Assembly (NCBI GenBank): GCA_025360875.1
Contig: JANYBI010000252.1
Coordinates: 1-7,774 of the forward strand
Source of the DNA: Lentisphaerota bacterium
Lineage (GTDB): Bacteria; Verrucomicrobiota; Lentisphaeria; Victivallales; GWF2-50-93
Direction of reading: 5' to 3'
Length of the DNA stretch: 7,774 bases
In this document: in pieces, positions 1 to 5,700 of the stretch
Numbering within the stretch: position 1 is the first letter of the stretch
Layout: each line of letters begins with the position of its first letter
Notes under the pieces: model-generated
The model's input: only the letters and a program-made list of their open reading frames with translations
What the model was told of the DNA's origin: nothing
Databases searched by the model: none
Made by a program: the position numbers and the translations under genes

Positions 1-1
1 C

Positions 2-652
2 TATGTCTTCTACGGGGAATATCTCTCCCTGAAAATCAACTTGCCTGACACTTCCTCCGCCTATTTCAACAGTCCGAACGGCATCCTGTGGTGTCCTTCC
101 GGCGTGCGACTGTCGCAGACTTTTTCCGAGGCGGACACATATAAGGCCTATCAGTACCGCACCTGGCAGAGATCCACCGACTATTCCCTGATAGGCTGCG
201 GTTTCCATCCCGGATCAGGCGGTGATGATCCGAAATATCCGGCTCGTGCCAGCAAGCTCTGGGGTAACTCGCCCGGCGGCAGGCGCGCTTTTTCCCATGA
301 CATTTGCTATTGGGGCACCAACCAGGCCAACCAGTTTGTGGACGAATCTACAGGTGCCGGAACAGTTTCAGGCGGTCTCGCCCGTACGCCCCATCGCAGC
401 AGCGGTGTCAGCCACGGAATGAACGTAATAGGCACTGACGGATCCGGCGAATGGGTGCCCAGGAGCAACTGCGCCATCAGCCAGTATCAATATATAGAAT
501 GGGCCCAGCAGCTGATGCCAAAGGAATTTGAGGTGATGTACAGCCTGTGGTTTGACGGTACCAACCTCGGCCATCTCTATCCGATTCGCAACGGGATTGC
601 CGGTGCGGACATCAACGCAGGCACATACGCCGGCTACCGGAACTGGCCATGA
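2..652 (+). CDS. Pseudopilin-like H-X9-DG family protein, C-terminal part (5' truncated)
   Basis: The reading frame is open from base 2 to the TGA at 650-652, with no stop upstream, so the gene starts before the window. A TTG at 41 is not a credible start: the frame before it reads as normal protein (YVFYGEYLSLKIN) and no ribosome binding site precedes it. The N-terminal prepilin signal and membrane helix are therefore outside the window. What is visible is the periplasmic or extracellular body. It has ILWCPSG, matching the conserved CPS motif at the same place in the next two genes, and SHGMNVIGTDGSGEW near the C-terminus, a shortened form of the H-x9-DG signature (seven residues between H and DG). 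The family is typical of Lentisphaerota and Planctomycetota. Its exact role is unknown; members are assumed to be anchored or assembled through a type II secretion/type IV pilus-like pathway. The next gene begins 25 bases downstream. Confidence 0.8.
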   Translation, partial: YVFYGEYLSLKINLPDTSSAYFNSPNGILWCPSGVRLSQTFSEADTYKAYQYRTWQRSTDYSLIGCGFHPGSGGDDPKYPARASKLWGNSPGGRRAFSHDICYWGTNQANQFVDESTGAGTVSGGLARTPHRSSGVSHGMNVIGTDGSGEWVPRSNCAISQYQYIEWAQQLMPKEFEVMYSLWFDGTNLGHLYPIRNGIAGADINAGTYAGYRNWP

Positions 653-664
653 AGCTGGAAATGT

Positions 665-668
665 AAGG
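665..668 (+). promoter_or_regulatory. Ribosome binding site of the second pseudopilin-like gene
   Basis: AAGG lies nine bases before the ATG at 678. This decides the start: the same frame is open back to 552, but that region overlaps the end of the preceding gene and carries no comparable site. The other genes here use similar spacings of eight or nine bases. Confidence 0.6.
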
Positions 669-677
669 ATAATAAAA

Positions 678-1751
678 ATGATAAAAGCAAAAAAAAGTGA
701 TGCAGGTTGCAGGATGCAGGATACTGGATTCAGGAGTCAGAAGTCAGGAGTCAGAAGCCAGGAGTCAGAATGTAAGAGTCAAGATCCGGTGTCTCATATC
801 CGGTATCATGCATCATGCATCAAAAATTCCGGATTATTTACTCTCATTGAGCTACTCGTCGCGTGCCAGCCGAAGTTACCCGTTAGGGGACGTAGGCCAA
901 TTCGAGCAAAGTTCTTTACTTTGATCGAATTGCTTGTGGTCATTGCGATCATCGCAATCCTGGCGGCTCTTCTACTTCCGGCGCTGAGGACGGCCAAGGG
1001 CATGGCATATCAGGCGGCATGCCAGAGCAACATCAAGCAGTTCATGTATTCGCTCACCATGTATGCCATGGACGATCAGGATACCGTTCCTATCAGCCAG
1101 GATTACAATCTGGTAGGTGACGGAAAAGGCATCATGCCAAACTGGTGCGAACTGAAATCATACTACAATCTGAGTTCGGAAATACTTGTATGCCCTTCGA
1201 TAACCAGCAATGTGTATGTCTACGGGGAGAACAACCCGTGGTCCAGGGCGAAGAACGCATCTGACGGCGACAGGTTTTCGGTTCTCTGGTCGGGGCAGCA
1301 TCTTCCGGGACAGGAGCACAACCAGGCAATGGGAACCTTCCACTACATGGGAGGACCTTCGAACAACGGTCCGGTCGGTGGCGGAGGCACATATTCCATT
1401 TACGGGGCGACCCCGTTCACCTGCCTGAAGATATCCGGGGTGCGCAAGCCTGAAAAATATGCGCCTATCTTCGAGTGGGGATACAACAGGAGCAACGTCC
1501 CTGCGGACTGGAAGTCGAAGAACCCGCATGCCACAAGCGGATACGGGCAGACGATCGGCTTCTTTGACGGACATGTGGAATATTTGTCCTTTAAACAGGC
1601 TTCCAATATTTGCAACTGGAACTCATTTGCCAAAGGCGTCGTCCATTTTACTCCGATCAACTGGAGATGGAACTACATTTACGACACTCCAACTTCAGGC
1701 CATGGCAACGGCAACAACAACCAGACACGCGAAATCATCCTCATACCATGA
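678..1751 (+). CDS. Pseudopilin-like protein with duplicated prepilin motif and repeat-extended leader
   Basis: The 357-residue protein starts at ATG 678. Residues 1-53 form an unusually long leader, most of it coded by a 7-nt tandem repeat and therefore showing a 7-residue period (RSQ at 19-21 and 26-28, KSQ at 33-35). A first FTLIELLV (54-61) is followed by an 18-residue basic insert and a second FTLIELLV (80-87). Only the second copy runs into the hydrophobic helix VVIAIIAILAALLLPAL (to about residue 103). Glu84 is at the position of the conserved Glu5 of pilins. The body has LVCPS around Cys172 and the C-terminal FFDGHVEY motif (Asp297), so it belongs to the H-X9-DG pseudopilin-like family. 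If a prepilin peptidase cuts before Phe80 the leader is 79 residues, against roughly 5-25 in ordinary prepilins. The residue before Phe80 is Phe, not the usual Gly. The protein is expected to be anchored in the inner membrane or placed in a pseudopilus. It lies between two similar genes and may still be functional, since the frame and body are intact. Confidence 0.85.
   Translation: MIKAKKSDAGCRMQDTGFRSQKSGVRSQESECKSQDPVSHIRYHASCIKNSGLFTLIELLVACQPKLPVRGRRPIRAKFFTLIELLVVIAIIAILAALLLPALRTAKGMAYQAACQSNIKQFMYSLTMYAMDDQDTVPISQDYNLVGDGKGIMPNWCELKSYYNLSSEILVCPSITSNVYVYGENNPWSRAKNASDGDRFSVLWSGQHLPGQEHNQAMGTFHYMGGPSNNGPVGGGGTYSIYGATPFTCLKISGVRKPEKYAPIFEWGYNRSNVPADWKSKNPHATSGYGQTIGFFDGHVEYLSFKQASNICNWNSFAKGVVHFTPINWRWNYIYDTPTSGHGNGNNNQTREIILIP
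701..833 (+). repeat. Degenerate 7-nt tandem repeat array inside a coding leader
   Basis: About 19 consecutive 7-nt units can be laid out from 701, for example TGCAGGA, TTCAGGA, GTCAGAA, GTCAGGA, GTCAGAA, GCCAGGA, GTCAGAA, later TCATGCA twice, and TTCCGGA last. The commonest form is close to GTCAGRA. Because 7 and 3 share no factor, three units (21 nt) give a 7-residue protein period. All units are open in the frame of the surrounding gene. Similar runs of GGAGTCAGAAGTCA type are familiar to me as dispersed repeats of environmental bacterial genomes; that is recollection, not a search. Confidence 0.85.
837..938 (+). repeat. In-frame direct duplication of the FTLIELLV coding segment (first case)
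   Basis: Two copies of the sequence coding FTLIELLV lie at 837-860 and 915-938, exactly 78 nt (26 codons) apart. Between them is a 54-nt insert (861-914) coding ACQPKLPVRGRRPIRAKF, which is rich in Arg and Lys. The two copies are not identical DNA: the first uses CTC-ATT-GAG-CTA-CTC-GTC and the second TTG-ATC-GAA-TTG-CTT-GTG. This rules out a simple recent slippage duplication. Confidence 0.9.
898..932 (+). repeat. Inverted repeat (potential hairpin) spanning insert and second prepilin motif
   Basis: CAATTCGAGCAAAGT (898-912) pairs with ACTTTGATCGAATTG (918-932) over 15 positions with one mismatch (G906 against A924) and a 5-nt loop. The right arm is the start of the second FTLIELLV copy; the left arm is the end of the insert. 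It is therefore an inverted partial copy of the target lying next to the target. It is not followed by a U-run and lies inside an open frame, so it is not a terminator. Confidence 0.75.
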
Positions 1752-1766
1752 GCTGTTTCCTTTAAC

Positions 1767-1770
1767 AGGA
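1767..1770 (+). promoter_or_regulatory. Ribosome binding site of the third pseudopilin-like gene
   Basis: AGGA lies nine bases before ATG 1780, in the 28-base gap after the previous stop codon. It supports this start over the in-frame codons back to 1459, all of which lie inside the upstream gene. Confidence 0.6.
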
Positions 1771-1779
1771 AAGCATATT

Positions 1780-2673
1780 ATGAAAAATGGAAAACTGGCA
1801 GGATTCACTTTGATCGAATTGCTTGTGGCCCGTTCGACAAGCTCAGGGCGACGAGTAACTTTTTTCAAATTTACACTCATTGAATTACTCGTCGTAATCG
1901 CGATCATCTCAATCCTGATGGCGATAATGCTTCCTGCGCTCAAGAAGGCGCGTGAGACTGCAAAGAGGATATCCTGTGTCAGCGGCCTGAAACAGATTGG
2001 ACTGGCGCTCAACAGCTACTCCCTGGATTATGATGGATACATTGTGCCTCTGCCGGGCAACTATGCCTCGGACAACAACTACAAGGGCCGCACATTTATC
2101 GTATACAACGACAAGGATCCGGAAAAGCTGCAGTGGTTCGGCGTCCATATCCGCAACGACTACCTGAGTCCGCGCATCATGTTCTGTCCGTCGGGCGAAT
2201 ATGCGAACGTGGATGATCTGAAGGGAGGGACGGCGTCGCGGACTAATTTTGAGAACTGGAAACCCGGTACGCTGCGCCCCAATGGAGCAGGCATAGCTGT
2301 GACATATTCCTTCATACCCATACCGTTCTATAATGGTGGCACGAACAATTGGAGGAATCTCATGACAACTCCGCCTGACACCTTCTATGCCCCGAGAATT
2401 TCGGGAAAGACTCCGGCAGGTCCGGAAGTGAAAGGCAGCTGGCCTCTGGCGAGCGATTTGCGGATCGGCAGCTACAACGCATTCAACGGCTGGGTGTCCG
2501 GGTCCCATAACGGCGAAGGATATAACGTGTGCTATGTCGATGGCAGCGCGCATTGGATCGTCTACAAGAGGACGCCCAATCCGGCTGACGACATTGCCGA
2601 CGTATATCCGGGAAATAATTCCACGGCGTCTAATCAGTCCAGTATCTGGAACAGGTTTCAGGCTGAGTACTGA
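1780..2673 (+). CDS. Pseudopilin-like H-X9-DG family protein with duplicated prepilin motif
   Basis: The 297-residue protein begins MKNGKLAGFTLIELLV, a textbook short basic prepilin leader with Gly8 before Phe9. After Val16, however, a 14-residue insert (ARSTSSGRRVTFFK) interrupts it and a second FTLIELLV (31-38) follows. Only this second copy continues into the hydrophobic helix VVIAIISILMAIMLPAL (39-54), with Glu35 at the pilin Glu5 position. The body has MFCPSGEY (Cys136) and the C-terminal signature SHNGEGYNVCYVDGSAHW, with His243 and Asp254 separated by ten residues. The protein thus fits the H-X9-DG pseudopilin-like family, and its length is usual for it. The likely site of action is the cell envelope after prepilin-peptidase processing; no enzyme function is known. 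The gene follows the second pseudopilin by 28 bases and precedes the large secreted-protein gene by 38. The frame is intact despite the insert. Confidence 0.87.
   Translation: MKNGKLAGFTLIELLVARSTSSGRRVTFFKFTLIELLVVIAIISILMAIMLPALKKARETAKRISCVSGLKQIGLALNSYSLDYDGYIVPLPGNYASDNNYKGRTFIVYNDKDPEKLQWFGVHIRNDYLSPRIMFCPSGEYANVDDLKGGTASRTNFENWKPGTLRPNGAGIAVTYSFIPIPFYNGGTNNWRNLMTTPPDTFYAPRISGKTPAGPEVKGSWPLASDLRIGSYNAFNGWVSGSHNGEGYNVCYVDGSAHWIVYKRTPNPADDIADVYPGNNSTASNQSSIWNRFQAEY
1804..1893 (+). repeat. In-frame direct duplication of the FTLIELLV coding segment (second case)
   Basis: FTLIELLV is coded at 1804-1827 and again at 1870-1893, 66 nt (22 codons) apart, with a 42-nt insert at 1828-1869. As in the preceding gene the two copies are synonymous variants, but here TTG-ATC-GAA-TTG-CTT-GTG comes first and CTC-ATT-GAA-TTA-CTC-GTC second: the reverse order. 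Confidence 0.9.
1828..1849 (+). repeat. REP-like short dispersed repeat sequence
   Basis: The insert begins with CCCGTTCGACAAGCTCAGGG (1829-1848), bounded by GCCC and GGGC as short inverted ends. It strongly resembles a short GC-rich repeat (CCCTGAGCTTGTCGAA and its complement) that I recall being scattered through many bacterial genomes. Only one copy is in this window, so its repeat status here rests on recollection. It is read through in frame as ARSTSSGR. Confidence 0.55.
1849..1894 (+). repeat. Inverted repeat around the second prepilin motif of the third pseudopilin-like gene
   Basis: CGACGAGTAA (1849-1858) is the exact inverse complement of TTACTCGTCG (1885-1894). A further inner pair, TTCAA (1864-1868) and TTGAA (1880-1884), could lengthen the structure. 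The right arm is the end of the second FTLIELLV copy and the left arm lies in the insert, the same logic as the hairpin at 898-932. Confidence 0.7.
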
Positions 2674-2697
2674 ACAAATAATAATTTCCATAATAAA

Positions 2698-2702
2698 AAG
2701 GA
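2698..2702 (+). promoter_or_regulatory. Ribosome binding site of the large secreted-protein gene
   Basis: AAGGA lies nine bases before ATG 2712, within an AT-rich 38-base gap. A second purine run (AGAGGA, 2704-2709) is only two bases from the start and is probably too close. The start is also supported by the signal peptide that begins immediately. Confidence 0.6.
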
Positions 2703-2711
2703 TAGAGGATA

Positions 2712-5700
2712 ATGAAATCACAATGGTGTCGGAGTCTCTCATCGGTTGCCGTAGCGGTCGTATCGGGATTTGCCGTGGCGGTGGCATATGCGCAGGCGGA
2801 TGATTCAAAATTGACATTCAACAAGGCGCAGACATCCGGTATCAGCGGGTTCAGGGAAATGTGGGATATGCCCGTCGTGCTGGAGGAGATGACTTCGGAG
2901 CTGGCTGAAGGAGGCGTCACGGAAATTGTCGACAAGGGCAAATCTGGAAAAGGGCCCAGCGCAGTATGGAATCCAGCCAAGCGCAATAACGGAACCAGGC
3001 CGGGAGCCCTGGTATTTGACGCGGTCCATCGCAGCCTGCTTGTGCGCTTTCCGGGCTCGTCTGAGGCCATAGCGAAAAAATTATCCGAGGGTAATTCAAT
3101 TGCAAAAGCGGAGCTTGTGCTTGGTTTCCGTGACACCGAATTCTGGCCCGAAGGCTATGCCGAACCGGCAGGCATGTCATTTCTCGGCGACATGTGGGTG
3201 AAGACGCAGCCGTCATGGCATGCCGTCGCATGGCTGCTGCGGCGTCCATGGCAGGCGGATGCGGCCACAGGTCCTACGTTCAACGCGTATATCAACGGTG
3301 CCGGATACTGGGCGAAATACGGGGCGCAGGACGAGACAAAGGACCGCTTTCCAAAACAGTTCGGTCCGGCGGAAGTGTCAGAGAAAAACACCGATGGCAG
3401 ACTTGATGTGACCGGCGCATTCGTGGATCCGGCTTTTGGCAAAACCCTGGAAGAACGCCTGCGCATGGCCGAAAGCTGCGGCTTCATTGTCAGGAAATGG
3501 GAAGTGTATGATGCCGCTTATTGGTGGGGCAGCTACGAATGGGGAACTGCCACCGGACCGCGCGGCATTTTGATCAAAGCTCCGCAGCTGGTAGTCACTT
3601 TCAAGTCCGGCAAAGGCGAGGCTGTCAATCCTGCGTCCGTCAAGATCGAACCTGTTCCGGAAATCGCGGCGCGTCTGAAACAGGACAAGTCCGGAGGCAA
3701 GCCGACAGCGGTGATGCCTTCGGCGGATGAGATCAAGCTGATGTCGCAGAAGATTTCGCAGCGCCAGCGTGCGGATATGCCGGAATGGCAGAAAAAAAGA
3801 CTGCAGACCATGCTCGGATATGGAGGCGCAAAACTTTTCCCTGACACCCAGGATGAATACGTGAAATGGATCGACGAGCAGATGGCGCGTGCGCCGCGTT
3901 CCTGGCGCGGATTCGACGCGGCTGAAAGTGTGGAAACCTGTCTGCTGAGGGGTGAGGCGATGCCGGATCCCGTGAAGGACCACTGGAAACTCTACTGGTG
4001 GGCCTGGCTCATGCCGGACCGTGATTTCGTCAGGGGATTTGAATTCAATGGAAAGCATTACAATTTCGCACAGGGCTATATCGGCGGCAAGGAAGCGAGG
4101 GCCTATTATGACGAGACCAAGGACTGGCGCGGCAACTTCTCCGTGTACCGCACCTACTGCTATGCCATGGGCACGATGAATTTCAACAATTGGAATGCGA
4201 TTGGCACTCTTGGAGGCGGAATCCTCCTGGACAACAAGATGCTGATCAACGACGGTCGCCACGGCGTGGAGGACTGGTCGTTCAAGATGTGGAGCTGGTT
4301 CGACGGTTCCACGCAGGAATCGATAGACCATTATTATTTTGCGGAATCGCTGACCGCGCAGAAGGTCATACAGGATGTGGCGCGGACACCGTTTGAACGG
4401 ATGATGGGCGAGAGCATCATCACCAAGTCCGTGGAAGAGCTCGCCTCGGCCTACCATCCGAACCTCCGCCGTTTCATCTCCAGTTCGGGCCGTACCGGCA
4501 TCGCCTACCTGCTTGGAATACAGGAAGGGACAATGCATGTCATGGATTCGCTCTCTGAAAAAGGCGCGCTGACCGATGCTCCTGCTGGTCCGGTCAACCC
4601 CAAGGCTGAACCTGTGATCAACGCCAGCAACGTGGAGAAGATGCCGGTCTTCGGCCACAATCTCATGCCGGGCAGAGTGGCGCAGCAGGCGATGATCTCG
4701 CCGTGGGCGCCGGACTGGATGTCGAAAGTCGTAGACGACAAGCCGTTTCCTTATTATTCCATAAACTCATATAAGGTGTGGGGTGGATATAGCCAGACGC
4801 CGCTCTGGAAATGTTCATACCTTGGAAAGAACTATGGTGTTGCGACGCTGGACGCCACAGGCAACGAGACGGTCCCGTTCATGGCTCAATGGCGCCGTTC
4901 GGGAGACGCGGTGGCGTCGATGACGCAGCTCGGTACCGTGATCGCCCGCGGTGGAATCAACAGGACCGAACTGCTCGATTCGATCTGGCACGACATCAAG
5001 CAGCGCAACCCCAACGGCTCAGTATGCGCGCAAGGTTATCTGCAGTATGCGATGCAGTACCGTAACAAGGCTATCGTACTCACAAGCCCGACCGACCACC
5101 TCAAGTTCGACGGCGGACGTCCCGTGCCGGAAAAGATCAGCAGCCTGCAGACCACTCTCGGCTTCTTCAATTTCGAGGCGGCCCCGAAATGGGAATGGTA
5201 TGTCGACGGGAAACGCGTCGAGAAATTTCCTGTCCAGGCAAAGCTTGGGCAGCGCATCACGATCATGGACGGAGTCAGCTATATGGCGATCATCCCGGTG
5301 CAGGCGACCGATCTCGGGCGCGACATCGAGGTTGAGATCGTCGATGACGGGAAGATGACTGAAATGCAGGGCGGAGGAAATGCACGCGAGGCTCTGCGCA
5401 TGAACATCTACAACATGCACAAGGACGCCCCCATCGATCCGGCAACGGCAGACTGGGCCTCCATCGACCGCGCCTTCAACGGTTTCGTCTTCGAGGCCGG
5501 TGACAAGGATGAATACGGTTCATTCGAAAAATTCCAGAAGCATATCGCCGAAAGCGCACTGACCTCGAAGTGGGACGCCGCAAAGGAGCAGGCCGACTTC
5601 ACATACAAGAGCGGCGATGATCTGCTCGAATGCTCGTTCAAGCCGACATACCGCGGAGGACAGCCCACGACAAACGTTTTCCCTGTAAGACAGGTGAACG

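Noticed and set aside
552..677. Upstream extension of the second pseudopilin-like frame
   Set aside because: It overlaps the end of the first gene by about 100 bases in another frame. The ATG at 678 has a properly spaced ribosome binding site.
701..833. Possible CRISPR array or promoter repeats
   Set aside because: The units are 7 nt with no spacers, the frame is coding, and no cas gene is near; it is a simple tandem repeat.
898..932. Rho-independent terminator
   Set aside because: The stem is AT-rich, has no following T-run, and lies inside an intact coding frame.
837..1894. Duplications as assembly errors
   Set aside because: The two motif copies inside each gene differ at DNA level while coding the same peptide, and two adjacent genes show the same pattern with different inserts. 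A misassembly would usually give identical copies. It cannot be fully excluded without reads.
2674..2711. Promoter in the gap before the large secreted-protein gene
   Set aside because: The gap is AT-rich but too short to show a convincing pair of promoter boxes apart from the ribosome binding site; co-transcription is simpler.
1909..2817. Open frame of 302 codons on the minus strand
   Set aside because: It overlaps most of the third pseudopilin-like gene and the start of the next one in antisense, and its protein is Arg/Ile-rich without family features.
3378..4658. Open frame of 426 codons on the minus strand inside the large secreted-protein gene
   Set aside because: It lies antisense to a well-supported coding sequence with signal peptide and domain motifs. 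Its translation has no recognisable motif and no ribosome binding site was seen; it is a codon-bias shadow.
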